NCBI GenBank assembly: GCA_025890175.1
Contig: JANPYM010000005.1
Coordinates: 3,699 to 67,698 of the forward strand
DNA length: 64,000 nucleotides
Reading direction: 5' to 3'
Origin: Ciborinia camelliae
Taxonomy: Eukaryota; Ascomycota; Leotiomycetes; Helotiales; Sclerotiniaceae
The notes under the pieces are model-generated. The model was not told the DNA's origin and made no database searches. It was given only the letters and a program-made list of their open reading frames with translations. A program made the translations under genes and the position numbers. Positions 46,538-59,000 of this stretch are shown here, piece after piece (within the stretch, counting starts at the first letter, position 1; every line of letters starts with the position of its first letter).

Positions 46538-47735
46538 TTGATGATATGTATTTGGGGATTGGACCGTATGCATGTGATGTGATGTGATTTGGAGGTGGTC
46601 TTCTAAAATAGGAGTTGGTTCCGCTGATACCCAAGAGGAATATTAGATACCTATACATCGTTGGATAGAGTGATCAATTACAACCAAGAGGATGAAATAT
46701 TAAAATAATACTTATGAATTTTCTCCATTGTATTCTCGTTCATTTATTCATATCTCTCCGTCGCAGCGGCCTCACTAACTCCATATACCAATTTTTATCC
46801 TCCTAATACAAGAAACGAATACTCTTTCCCGTTTCCCATGCCCCTCTCTCTTTCCTTCTCTTCCTCCCTTTACCTCAAACAACCCCTTCAAAATTCAAAT
46901 ACATATCCAGTCCTAGAACATCTTCTCTCACTAGCCTAGCCGTCAAAACCGGTATTGGCTTCTGGGAACTTCATACTAAGGATATTCAAACTTTTTCTCC
47001 TTCACACATCATGCCACAAACATACAGAGTAAAACTACCGTCTATTCCATCCTTTCCTTCCCCCTCATCCCCTCCTCTTCACTCATTTTCTTATCCCATC
47101 CCATTCTCTCCTTATCCCATCCCATTCTCTCCTCTTCCCATCCCATTCTCTCCTCTTCCCTCCCCCCAATCCCTATCCCATTATAAGAATTAACATCAAA
47201 AATCAAATATAAACACAAAAATTAAACATAAGCACAAAATTACTCAGAACAAAGTATCCAAATATCCCAAGTATCCCATCCCATCCCATCCCATCCTATT
47301 TTTCATTTCCTCCCCTATCCCTCCCCTATCCCTCCCCCTATATCTATCCCCCTTACCATAGACCATAAGAATGAAATCGAGAGTATAAATCAAAAATCAA
47401 AAATCAAAACTTAGGTAAACAACGAAAGAAATTAAGCTTATTTATTTAGTACTATTTAGGAAGGAAAGAAGAAGGGAAAGGAAGGGAAAGGAGGGAAAGG
47501 AGGGAAAGGAGGGAAAGGAGGGAAAGGAGGGAAAGGAAGTCATGATATGTATAATATGTATGATAAACGACTAGAAGATGAAATCAGATGAGATAAGATA
47601 ATGAAAAATAAAAACATAAATGGGGTATCTATTCTACAGTTTACCAACTCCCGGCTATTCCGAACTCCTTCTTACTACCAGGATCCCATTCAAAGGTATC
47701 CATATAAAAGCCAAAAAAAAAGAAATGAAATCAAA
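46538..47735. other. 1.2-kb convergent intergenic region
   Basis: Strongly pyrimidine-rich: TCCCATCCCATTCTCTCC repeats at 47090-47160, CCATCCCATC near 47277-47297, CCCTCCCCTAT repeats near 47310-47345. A purine-rich GGGAAAGGA block follows at 47468-47540. No gene is seen. Confidence 0.7.
47468..47540. repeat. 9-bp purine tandem repeat (GGGAAAGGA)n
   Basis: About seven copies of GGGAAAGGA-type units, all purine on the plus strand, able to form triplex DNA with the nearby pyrimidine-rich tract. Confidence 0.85.
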
Positions 47736-49298
47736 TCATTCATCCCCCTCATATCCCTCCAACGTCATATCCAAATCCATCCCTTCATCCCCATCATCCC
47801 ACTCGACGCCAATTTTCCCAAACAAGCCTCTAGCCCTCCTCCTCTCATCCTCCCTCTTCTCCCTACCCCTCCTAACCTCCGCATCCCTCTGGCGTCCCAG
47901 AAACCTCCGATCCGCCTCCATCGCCCCACCCCTCACTTTACCCAACCACGCCTCATCACCCTCCCATTTCTCGGGGACACAGAGCTCCCCAATATACAAT
48001 GCCACCATGCCTCGTAATCGGAGGAGGACTCTGGAATCCGAGTATGGAGGCGTCGTCATCAATTCGTCCATTCTCTGCGCGACGACTTCGGTGCCGACGA
48101 GTGCCGTGCGTCGAACTTCATCTCTTTCCTCCCAGCGCTTTTCTTTTCGTCGTTTTTGGAGTCGCGCTTGTCGCCGTTGATGCGCGGCAAATTCTTTATC
48201 CCCTGGATCTCCTTCTTCAGTGTCGTCATCCATATCTTCATCTTCGTCGCTGATATCGCTATCGCTAATATCCCTATCTTCGTCCTTCTCTGCTTGCTTG
48301 GCAATCTTTCGTAATCCTTCTTTATGCTCAAACTGTATCCCATAAATTTCACATCCAAGCATGGCAGGCCAGAAATCGAGCGCGGTGACTGAACCGTGGA
48401 ATTGTCGTTTGTAGGGATATTGAAGAATGAGACGTTCGTAATAATCTTTTGCTTTCAGCAGTCCTTCCGCCGTACCGTATCTCTTTTCTTCCCCTTCCTC
48501 GCCTTTTCCTTCTCCGTCTTCACCCCCTTCTTTGGATCCTCCCTCTTTATCAATATTCTCCTCATCACCACTCCCCTCCCCAACATCCTCTTCCCACCAT
48601 TCTTTCCTCTGTTTATTCACCGCTCCTCTCATCAGTAACGCGGCCCCAATCCCCCAAAACCCCGTTTTCCTAATCTCTATTCCCTTCCCCGCAATCTGCA
48701 TCCTCAAAAGTAACCCCCAAGCCCTTCCCGCTCTCTCCATATCCCCCTCTTCCAAATTCTTCATCATAATCGCAACCAGCACACTTAAATGTTGAAGCCT
48801 CAAATTCGACCTCCCGGTTTTGCTCTCTTCTCTCTTACGCCTTTCTCTCTCCCTTCGACTTTTTGCAGATTCTTCTTCCGAGTCTTCATCTTCATCGTCG
48901 CGAGACTTGGTAGCAGAATTGTGATCCTGGGAATCGATATGATATTTAGGAGGTAAACCTCGGTGAGGCCAATGTTTAACTCCAATTTTCGACGGTAATT
49001 CTTTATCGAGTCCCAAGCCCGCCAATCGATATTGCATCACCTCTCCCGGAGTTAAACTCAATGGATTGGTAATTTCCACAGAAGGTTGTGATGGTCCTGC
49101 ATTATCTATTCCCTTTCCCCTTCCTGAATTACTATTTGTATTCGCGGTATAATCATCATTGTAATGATCATTTTGGTCGCTATCGCTATCGCGACGTTTT
49201 CGTTTCTGGGGTCGTAGAGAAAGTGATGAGAAGTGGATTTGAGGTGTTGTGGTGGATGTTTGAAATGTATCGGCTATGGGGAGAGTGAAAAGTGGCAT
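47736..49298 (-). CDS. RNA polymerase I-specific initiation factor, Rrn11-like
   Basis: Single exon, 520 aa. A basic/acidic N-terminal motif (RPQKRKRRDSDSDQ, about residues 29-42) looks like a nuclear signal. Conserved blocks are LTPGEVMQYRLAGL (about 81-94), LPSKIGVKHWPHRG, and the helical NLRLQHLSVLVAIMMKNLEE with GDMERAGRAWGLLLR (about 165-200), which match the ascomycete Rrn11/TAF1-type component of the Pol I core factor. A second helical block (YERLILQYPYKRQF, ALDFWPAMLGCEIYG) follows an acidic insert. Several Glu/Asp/Gly-rich insertions (about 235-270 and 330-360) are low complexity. It would recruit Pol I to rDNA promoters in the nucleolus. The open antisense frames are shadows of the acidic repeats. 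Confidence 0.75.
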   Translation of the reverse strand: MPLFTLPIADTFQTSTTTPQIHFSSLSLRPQKRKRRDSDSDQNDHYNDDYTANTNSNSGRGKGIDNAGPSQPSVEITNPLSLTPGEVMQYRLAGLGLDKELPSKIGVKHWPHRGLPPKYHIDSQDHNSATKSRDDEDEDSEEESAKSRRERERRKREESKTGRSNLRLQHLSVLVAIMMKNLEEGDMERAGRAWGLLLRMQIAGKGIEIRKTGFWGIGAALLMRGAVNKQRKEWWEEDVGEGSGDEENIDKEGGSKEGGEDGEGKGEEGEEKRYGTAEGLLKAKDYYERLILQYPYKRQFHGSVTALDFWPAMLGCEIYGIQFEHKEGLRKIAKQAEKDEDRDISDSDISDEDEDMDDDTEEGDPGDKEFAAHQRRQARLQKRRKEKRWEERDEVRRTALVGTEVVAQRMDELMTTPPYSDSRVLLRLRGMVALYIGELCVPEKWEGDEAWLGKVRGGAMEADRRFLGRQRDAEVRRGREKREDERRRARGLFGKIGVEWDDGDEGMDLDMTLEGYEGDE

Positions 49299-50793
49299 AT
49301 TACTAGGTATATATAGAAATAGAGATGTTGGAATCTTGTGATGAAAGGGTTGTGAAGGAGAGGAGAGATTTTGATTTAGGAAAAGTTGATCTAGTAAGGC
49401 TGTGATTCAGCCTTGGGATTGGGATTGAGAATCGTGGGTGGGATTGTGGCGCATCAATTATTGGGCAAGATCAAGCTTGTGTGGCTTGGCATCACGAAAT
49501 GCCATCAGGTTGAAGGGCTCTTTCTTTTTTGGCTAGAGACTTCCAGTTCATTCATACTTCATACTATATATATCGTAATGATTGTTCGAGCTCGAGCAAC
49601 ATTCGATTCGAGATTCTATCTTCGAAGTCCAATTCGTTTAAATTCACAGTACCCAACCTCCATCTAAGTTGACCCCAAAATATCAAAATATCTGACTTAC
49701 AACCCATAACCCATAACCTCATCAAGATACACAATCCCAAAATCAAAACTCTAGGTAAGTGTAAGTCGTTCCTTCATCATCCCTCAGATCAAACCAATAC
49801 CAAGGTAAGAATCCTTCATATCCACATCCATATCCATATCTTCTCACGCTGAACCATCTTCGAATATCAAAGATATCCCCTCATAGCGATTATACATATC
49901 GTTGACATCATCCCAATCATGAAGATGGTCAAACAAAGCAACAAGTCTTTTTTTACGATTCCAATAATGCTTGGATCCATTACACTCCCTCCAGATGTTG
50001 AAAAAGCCCAAAGACTAGTCGTTCACGGTCGAGTTCAAATTTGTCAATCCAAATTAGTTCACTTTGTCTCTCCTCCCTTTCTTTGCCCGAAAACGCTGCT
50101 ATACAGTTCAAGAAATTAAAATCGATATTGATGAATTTCCAATTCTGACCATGAAAGCTGTCATATTCAAAATTACTTTTTATCTATTCCGGATCGGAGA
50201 AAGAAATCATCAGGCTTTCTAGATTGAGACAACTAGCCTCTATAGCATGAAATGGCCCCATTTGCATGGGTTCCTCGTTTAATAGTTGATTAAACGTTTC
50301 ATAGAAATATCGGTTATCCATCGCCAGATGCTTTACTCGAGCAAGTCCGAAGATATCCAGGTTTTGATATATATACAGTTGCTATTTGTTTTTGTTTTTG
50401 TTTGTCTTCGCAGAGATTTTCTAGATATTAGTGACTTTAGAAATATCTTTTCTCCTCTTCCATTCATCCAATTTCAATAAATCCAATGCCCAAGATGACC
50501 AGCCAGCAAAGTTCACACAACTCTACAAGGTGTTCGGGTTAATTCCACAAGAGCGGAGAGTGGGAACTCCACATGGGGCAAGGCAGATTTTGCTTCAAAG
50601 TTCAAAGTTCAGATATAAACTTCAACTTTCACTCCATTACTTGTGCTTTAGCGCATACATATGTGCGGCATATGCCAGTGAAGTTGAATTCGAGAAGTAT
50701 ATGCCTTGTATCAGTGTTATAATCTTTTTTCCATTTCCATCTTTTCTTTTCTACTCATAAGTGAACTCTGAAAGTTGATTGGTGCTTTGGTCC

Positions 50794-51234
50794 TAAAGTA
50801 AACATTGTGAAGATGTGCAACAAAACTTTTTGTTTGAAGCGAAGATGAAGATGAAGATGAAGATGAAGATCACTCTCATGATTCTCATCTTTTCTCTATG
50901 GTTGATGGATAGATGGGTGTGGTGATTGGTGATTGGTTGGTTTGGAGAAAGTAAACAACATTCAGATGTGCAACAAAAACTTTGAGAAGGGGTTTCTAAA
51001 TTGAATGAGGAAGTGAATGAGGAAGTAAATGATCAAGCGAAAGCTGAAGCTTGGAGATAGGATTGGATACTTAACATAAAGTAAACAATCTTCAGATATG
51101 CAACAAAAGCAACTTTTTTTTCGCTAAGGTCATGAAGAGTGAATTTTTATATACAGACGGTTTCGGTAGTTGGATATGGAGAGATTGATTGGTGGGCTAT
51201 CTAAAGTAAACAAGATTCAGATGTGCAACAAAAG
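50794..51234 (+). repeat. Four dispersed copies of a 33-bp non-coding module
   Basis: Copies at 50794-50826, 50948-50980, 51077-51109 and 51202-51234 share AAAGTAAACA followed by a variable 3-5 bp, then TTCAGATGTGCAACAAAA. Start-to-start spacings are 154, 129 and 125 bp. Three copies are preceded within 35 bp by GATTGATTGGTG-like sequence, so the repeated unit may be larger. No frame is conserved between copies. Confidence 0.8.
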
Positions 51235-53656
51235 TGGAGGCTTGAGTTATATTCACTTTGGCGAACCTGATGACAGGAATGCGGGAGAGTGAATATTAAA
51301 GATTGGGGAGAGGGACGGAGGCTAGGGGGCTGGAAGTTGAAATTTCAGACTAACTGGTTGGGTTGGGTTGGGTTGGGTTGGGTTGGGGTAGAGATGCGAA
51401 GATGTGAAGATGTATGATAAATTATAAAAAGTTTGGATGGGGGGATAGGGGTAGGGGTGGAAGTGGAAGTGGAAGGTAGGTGAAGATGAATACATATATG
51501 ATTTACAAAGTAGGAAGAACTGAGCTGAACCAAACTGACCTAACCTAACGTATTGGAGAGTCAAAATACATGATTTTCACTTTGCCATTATTCGAGTATG
51601 TGTCGTTATCGTATCTTGTACATTCATGTTCATATTGCGAGGTTTGGAGAATAAATAAGTAGATAGGTAGGTAGGGAAATAGTATAGAGTACTTAGTAAG
51701 TAAGTACCTACCCAGAGAATTGAGAGAGAATAGTATTACTTTGTCGGTGATCTGTTTGTGGGAATATTTGGTTAATATAATATAATATATCTTTAGGGTA
51801 TTGATATATATGCCGGTTTAATCGGTTGAGATTAGAGAGAAATGGAATCTGAGTCTCCTATCCTGCCTATGAACTCAAGTGTTTTTGGAGAAGATAAGTC
51901 GATCCCGCTGTTTAACAATATAGATATTGAACAGTGTGGTGGGAGAATAAATGGTGTTTCAAGTAAAACTCATTCATGTTCATCTACCTCGATAAATCCT
52001 CCATGTGATATGGGTTTCTGCTCAATTTATACAATCTCCTCTAACCTCAAAATTGTTAGTCCTGACGGGCTTTGCGATGTGTATACACAATATTCTGCGT
52101 CACTGCGATGTGGGGTGCATTGGATATAGTATATACAGTACAGTCAATTTGTTGACATTTGATGGCCGGGGAGGCTTTGATTGGGACTGGAATTGGGATT
52201 TCTCGAGATTAGCTAACTTATATGTATACAGGTTTTCTGCGAGAGTAACAGCTTGGTAGATGAAGACTTCAACTTGAGGATATCAATTATATGTATATTA
52301 GAAGGGGTTAATATCTTCTAGATATATTTGTATCACAGAGGGAGAACTGAGAAGAGATGGAATGGTTATATTTTGTCACCCACCTATGTATACACAATCT
52401 ATGCCTTACAGAGCAGAGCAGAGCAACGAATAGATAACTTGATATCAAAATCTCACACAAGCAGTTCCGTCCACAAAGCTCGATACCCATGATATTGACT
52501 CCAATCTCGTGGTAATTTAAACCCGGAGCTTCGAACTCGTAATTCTTAGCTGTATATATATATAGGTATATATAGACCCCCTAGTTCTAAATTTATCCGG
52601 TCTGAATTTTGAAAAGATCTTAGGAATGAGGATGGAACGCAAGAATTGGATGCAGAAAGTATAATATAACTTTGGGGATAGGAAGGATCGTGGGTACGAG
52701 AATTTACTTATTTTTGACCCATGGGTAGGGTACTACTTTATTGTCTGTAGACTAAGGGAGCAAGATGAATCGTTTTTTAATCATCTGAACTTCTATCCGA
52801 ATTTTTGATCAGGAGAAGCGAGACAGTGACGAAGTAAGATTGATAGATAATAAAGTCATTTTGCCAACAACACTACAAACGAAACGTAAATTTGGCAGTT
52901 TTGCAGCCGTCATTTGTTTCTTTATTCGTTTATTCGTTTATGTGAGAAATGTCGGTGGATCTATTCTTTTGAATATGCCAGTATGGGAGTTCTTGACAAA
53001 ACGTTCACTTTCTTATCGCGGTGTTGGGGAAAGAATTGCAAGGATCATAAGTGGTATATATACTTCTAGATACTCTTGGGGTTTCAAATTGGGTTGGATG
53101 GCATCTTTCACTCGTGGGGCTATTATTCGCTGGAATCAGTGGGATGGGAATAGATGCTCAGGTTTAGGTGTTGAGAGTGGGATGGATGATATGATTTGAT
53201 ATTGGAAGGGGAAGAGGTTTCCAGTCGGACCCGGGGTGGGGTGATCATGGATATTGTGCATGGAATGGCTCTTAGATTTTAAGTGAATTGAGAGAAGAGG
53301 GGAAGATGAAAGGAAGAGGGAATGGTTTGCAGTAGTTAGTATACGATGTCTCGTGGGGATTATCACTCTCCTGATATATAAATGCCCTGCAATACTTTAT
53401 GATTACTTCATGTTTGCAAAATTACCAACCCTTGGTTTTCCATATGGGATGCTACTGTAGAGTTTCCAGTGCCAGGTATTAATTTATCATACGTAAGCGA
53501 CTCGTGGATATTTTGTTCTAATGCGTGGTCAATCTTTCAGTGTCTTCTTTCTGCCGCATATTATACTGTAATGGAAATATTAAATGATAGTCCCAATATG
53601 ATTGACGGTCATTATACATTCTATAACTATTATTAATCATTATATTATTGTGTATT

Positions 53657-53699
53657 AAGCTAAGTTCTATGGAATCAGGGATTTTATAGAACTTAGCTT
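53657..53699. repeat. Perfect 14-bp inverted repeat with 15-nt loop
   Basis: AAGCTAAGTTCTAT (53657-53670) and its exact reverse complement ATAGAACTTAGCTT (53686-53699) flank a 15-nt loop. There is no poly-T tail and no adjacent gene, so an intrinsic terminator is not meant. A small transposon end or hairpin RNA is possible. Confidence 0.75.
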
Positions 53700-56389
53700 G
53701 ATGACTAAGTTAGTGTATATAGAACTACTTTATATCAACAACTATCAACAAAAAATTATCATGGAAAACTATCATTGTCAAGATTGGCATTTTATCTTTA
53801 TCTCACGTTTAGAAAGCATAAACTAAGAGAGAGCGGGGTAAGGGGGGAAGAATTGGGCAAGTCTACTGCTTACTCATCCCTTTCGGACACAACGAAACTG
53901 CCGAGATGACTTATTGAGCGCTGAGTTTCTGAAAATCTACTAACAGAATATCACTGAGGTAGTTGGATATCTTTATATGTGAGGAAAGTTACTTGCGCTT
54001 TCTTATTCACTGGGGAATTGGTATATATGTGGATGGCTTGGTGATGTGATGTGATAGGTCTTGCATAGCTCGGGGATTGCATGGACTTGGAACCATCTCA
54101 TGGGTTATCAATCATAGAAATCTGAGATGGTCCATATGCTTGCAATGAAGTGAATACTAATCATGAGTTCCAACCTCCTAAATGCTTCTCTTCATAGACA
54201 TTTAAAGCAGACTCGATACAGGTCAAAATCTCCAAACAAGACATCCTGAGAGTCGCGGCTGAGTTAAAAGTGTCAGTCATGCATATTCTCATACTGAGAC
54301 AGCTACACATATGTTTTTCGCATCTAGTATCTAGAGTCTGGAAGAAAGATATCATCTTCTCAACATGGTCCAGAATTAACTATCAGACAAGTTTTATTGT
54401 CACTAATCATTTTCCGCTGTCAGAAATAAAAACTTTAGAAGATCTTTGAATTCAGAAGGATAGGGATATACTAATCAGATGGAGTTGCTTAATTTTATTC
54501 AGATATCTAGCAAAATCCATTCGAAATAGCGGTGCAAGTCCTGCGTCTTACTGTGTTGGCAATCTCATTTTAATTGATTTATCGTTATACTTGAATAGAA
54601 AGGAGAACTCTTATATAGAGATCTTGGATAAAAAGAACTTACTTCGTCTCCGAGCTTAGTCTCCCCGCTTGGTATATCAATCATTGACCCGTGAGGTGAA
54701 TTACACCTTGATAATAAATGAAGAAAGTCCTATTTAAAGACTCGAAGCTGCGTTTTCTTTTCGGGCTCAGCACCACAAAGGGAACACTTCTTCGACAGAA
54801 AAAAGGAGAGAATGAAGAAAGAAACGCGACCTTAATCTAGTTATTTGCGATCGGCTTGATGCTCTAGACAGAACATAATTTTAAGGGGGTTTTTATATAC
54901 AGATCGAATCGATCTGTAGATTTGATCTGTATATTGACAGCAAAAACCAGCATAGATATCAAAAAGAAGAATTGCCATCCCGACTTCTTCAACTGTGAGT
55001 GGAAAAAATATACTTAACGCTGTCGTTGAAAACACCCCACTGGGTAGCGTTTTATCCATCCAACAGCTTTCCGCCACGGGAAATTTGTGTCGATCGAAAA
55101 TATTCGATGATCCCCAAGATGTCTCAAGTGCAGACCAACCTTAAGATGTAGCAGAAGCTATTACAGCGAGATTCTTGACAAGCCTCTCATGATTGTACGA
55201 TATGTAGGTCTTGATCATGCTCAGGTGGCCCAGACAAAGTTTAAATAGAGAGCCCAGGAAGAGTTCGAGATATGATTCACTCAAGTTTGTAGGAAGACTA
55301 ATCCGCAAATGAATAAATTCCAGATAATGGATAGCTGAGCATCCAGAGTTGAGGGGTAATATCATCAAGTGGTGAGTAGAATAGGCCAGTGCAAGAATTG
55401 TGCACGGTGGGTTATTTAAGAACTCTGTATTTGAGTAGTAGAAGAAACGATAAGCTGTTTATGATCCCGAACGAACCAAGCCATTTACGTCGCCAGAAAC
55501 AGTGGACAAGGAGATAATCGAAGCGCCCTGGATGGCTTTATACTTAGGATATGGGGTATGGTATTCGGGGATAGATTTCCAAGAGATTGTATGAGAACTT
55601 GGTGAAAAAAATGTGACTGGATGAAGATTACGGTGATGGTGACAAGGTATAGATAGTGATAGTGATGAACTGGAGGATGGCAAGAGACGAGACACCGTCT
55701 CTAGAAAATATCTCGTCTCATCGTTAAATACCCCCGTAAGTGACAACAATCAAACATATAGTTATTTATTATCTCATCGAGCTCATGAGAAAGATTCTGG
55801 GCCCGGTAGAATCAAAGTGGATATTTTAGCTCACTGCGATCTTTCGTGGAACGAAGCAACCCATCGTCTCTAGGACTTGATCGATTTTCCGAGCTTTTGA
55901 GATTTTGTCCTCCGATACATCGTACCACCTTAAATAGCTGGAGTGTCTAACTTGAAACCAAATGACTGAAGAAGTAATTAGGGTGACCGGGGTATTGAGC
56001 AATAAGTGAATGAACTAAAAAAACGTCTTGGTTTCAAGTGATAATAGGAAGGTAGAAGTGACGAGCTAGCTCTATCCAATTATATTCAATCCTCCTATAT
56101 AGTGAATGTTATGTTAAGAATTAAATTCAACTCATTGAGACGACCACGGGGGTTCTTTTCCGCCCCTTAGCGGTCCATAGGAAGGAGCTCAAAAACTAAA
56201 AGCGCCACTATAAGAACTTCGGACTTCTCCGCTGGGTGTTGCTCAAGTAGGTAGGTTACCGAGCCAGCTGGAACATTCCCCTGCCAGTGTAGTTTTCGAT
56301 TACGCATAGGTGTCGTAAGCTCCTCGATTTACCATTCTTCAGAGTAGAAAAGTTAACATAGTCGTCGGGTCGGAGCTCTGATAGATTTT

Positions 56390-57185
56390 TTATTGTCGTT
56401 TTCGGTAAAGAATAACGATCATTATAACAATGACGGTGAGAATGATGCGGCGAGAATGATGAAATTCCGAAAAAGGTCCCTTGGCCACAGATGGGAAACT
56501 TGGAGTATCTGATCCATAGAATCCATATGCATTGCAACTCATCTCTGCTACTTTCGTTCTCCCCCAATCTACAATTGTATCTTTCATGGCCCCTCGATGA
56601 TGGATGTAGCGCAAACCTGTTCAAGAAACCGAGGAATTATATAGCTCCATAATGAATCAGAAAGCAAGAGTGAGTAATTTAGAGGACTTTTGTACATTTG
56701 AAATAATAATTCAATATTGAGGGGTTAGAGGGTGACTTGATCAGTGAGTGCATAAGTGAATGAGATTCCGTGGAGAATGGGGGGCTTCTTATTTAAGAGC
56801 GATCTTTGTTGATACTGTGAACTTGATGATGATGAATGTGATTATGGGACCGCCCATTCATCACCTAATCATTTAGGGTATGTGCCTTGAGCTTTCAACT
56901 CACTGCTGCTCCAGATTTTCATCTGCCTGATGGAACGTGGCGAGTTCATTGACTCGGACTTAGTTGGTCTGGTCATTGTAGTTTCTTTAAAGTTTCTAGA
57001 GATGAATTATATATAATAGTTGGGAGAAGAGTACTGGAATTATGATTAGGTATATAAAATAACAATGAGATGGGATGCCGTGTCACGTACCTATTCAACG
57101 CACAATCAACATACATACTCCTCTCATCAAAAACTGTAGAAATAAGACGAAAAGCAATCCAATCATCATCCGATAAAACTTCCAT
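56390..57185 (-). CDS. Weakly supported three-exon gene with C-terminal membrane anchor
   Basis: Exons 57185-57091, 56995-56904 and 56616-56390 join in phase through GTACGT and GTGAGT donors and CTAG and ACAG acceptors to give 137 aa. The start reads MEVLSDDDWIAFRL, the middle is Ser/Thr-rich, and the end is a hydrophobic segment (IILTVIVIMIVILY) followed by RKRQ, a tail-anchor pattern. I recognise no family. In support are the strong donors and three consistent phases; against it are the short length, the AT-rich setting and a 287-nt second intron. A 73-residue product is also possible if exon 2 reads through to its stop at 56869. Confidence 0.3.
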
Positions 57186-59000
57186 CTTATAATAACAAAT
57201 GACAATAATTAAAGAAATCAACAATCAAAAAGATCAACCATATATTCTCATCCCAAGAACAAAACCCCTGGAACAAAAACAAAACCTTCAAATCCCTTAC
57301 CCCAAAGCGATTGAAAGGAGAGGTAACTCAACCATCCATATCATATCTTACTTTCAACAACCATTAATAAGCCTCTCCAGCCCAAACTCATCATGCAAGG
57401 CCCAAATCTTGTGTTACCCTCGCGGATATCCTTTGAAGATTAGAGGTGATAGATCTTTAAATAGACTCCTAGTTACTCCAGGTATCTTTGGAAAATGGTT
57501 GGGATGAGGACGCTGTATTTTCTGTGCTCCTTTATTCACTCCCCTTTTACCCATTCACCCATCCTGCATCAACTCTCATTCCCTCGCATCCCTCACCATC
57601 ACTATGAATGATGCAGGTGAGGTGAGTTGAGGTGAATAGAAATCAAGAATAGAATATTCTATTCAAATCAAACATCCTTGATTCACACCCTTTCGAACTT
57701 TCGAACTTGCGAACTTGCGAACTAGAGATATAAAACCTCACCTGAAATCTTCACCCGCCTATTCACCCCTTTCGCCCCTTCTAACTACATCCAAATCCAA
57801 ATCCGCATACATAACATAACATAACAACTCAATATTCTAAGACTAAACTCCAAATCCAAATCTCTAACCCCTTTCCCATTTCCATTTCCATTTCCATTTC
57901 CATTTCTATTTCCAATTCCAATTTCTATTTTACAACTTTAACATATAATATATATAATAAAGAATAAAGAATAAAACTCCTTTCGTTTCCCATCCCTTAT
58001 ACTCAATACAATCTTCTTTTTTTTTTTTTTTTTTTTTTTGGAAAAACATAGCTATCATAGGTAGGTTCACTCTACATAGGTAGATAGGTACTTATATGTA
58101 TAATGAAAAAAATATTCAAATTTAAATAGTATGGGCTGTAGAGCAAGTTGGGAGTTGGGAGTTGGGAGATGGAGAAATAGAAATATGGAGAAATAGAAAG
58201 ATGGGGAGATGGAGAGTTGGGGAGAGAAAATAGAAATGAAAAAAATATATATGATATAAACCCTTGCAGCAACTCAACTCAACTCAATTTTACATACCTA
58301 CCTACCCACCTTACCCATCTACCTTACCTACCTAGGTACCTTACCCACCTACTTACCTTACCTATGCAAAACAAATATACAATATACAATATACAAATAT
58401 ACAATCCATATAAATCTTAAAAACAGCACAGAAACAAAGAAACCCAGAAACCCAGAAACAACCCGGGGAATATAGATTCTTTTCATTCTTTTTATTCGAT
58501 TATCAATCAATCTATCACAATAACAATCACAATCACAATCACGATCAGGAAGCCCAGCCCAGCCTAGCCCAGCCTAGCTATAACCTCATCTCATCTCATC
58601 TCATCTGATCTTGTGGTATAGATAAATGGATTGAATTGAATTGAATTGAATTGAACTGAATGAGATAGCACAGGAGAGTAGAGTAGAGTTGTGAAAGAAA
58701 GAAGAAAAGAAAGAAAGAGAGAAAGAGGTAGGTAGGTAGGTAACCCTCTCCGCCCTCCCACCCCCCCACCCCGAAAAAAAGAGAAAATATCCATTCCGTG
58801 ATTCCTTACAAGAAATTGACCGGGGGCTAATGAAGGGAATGTTGACGTTAACGTTAACGTTAAAACGTTAAAAAGCTAGCTTGAGTTAGGTAGGTAGGTA
58901 GGTAGGTAGGTATCCATCAGCATTCCAACATCTCGGGCCCTTCGCACCGTCATCCCATCCCAACCCATCCCAACCCACCCACCAGAAAGCCCTCCCGCAC
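57186..59000. other. 1.8-kb intergenic region
   Basis: Contains CATTTCCATTTC repeats (57880-57905), a poly-T run at 58017-58039, GGGAGTTGGGAG repeats (58150-58215), TACC blocks (58297-58335), AATTG repeats (58630-58660), GGTA blocks (58728-58741, 58888-58911) and GTTAACGTTAACGTTA near 58845-58862. No gene is seen; the scytalone dehydratase 3' end is near the right edge. Confidence 0.65.

Larger units (their letters stand above)
49299..56389. other. 7.1-kb gene-poor region
   Basis: No gene here passes my standard. It contains a four-copy non-coding module (50794-51234), GGGTTGGGTT repeats (51358-51387), (GGTA) blocks near 51666, and AT-rich DNA from 51.5 to 56.4 kb. A perfect 14-bp hairpin lies at 53657-53699. 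Minus-strand open fragments at 55749-55459, 55368-55141, 55077-54841 and 54355-54161 look somewhat protein-like but have no recognisable motifs and could not be joined convincingly. They may be a decayed gene. Confidence 0.6.

Noticed and set aside
51842..52129. 95-codon frame with six cysteines
   Set aside because: Lacks a signal peptide, so it does not fit a small secreted protein; no other support.
52840..53199. 119-codon plus-strand frame with hydrophobic stretch
   Set aside because: No start context, domain or splice partners; AT-rich chance frame.
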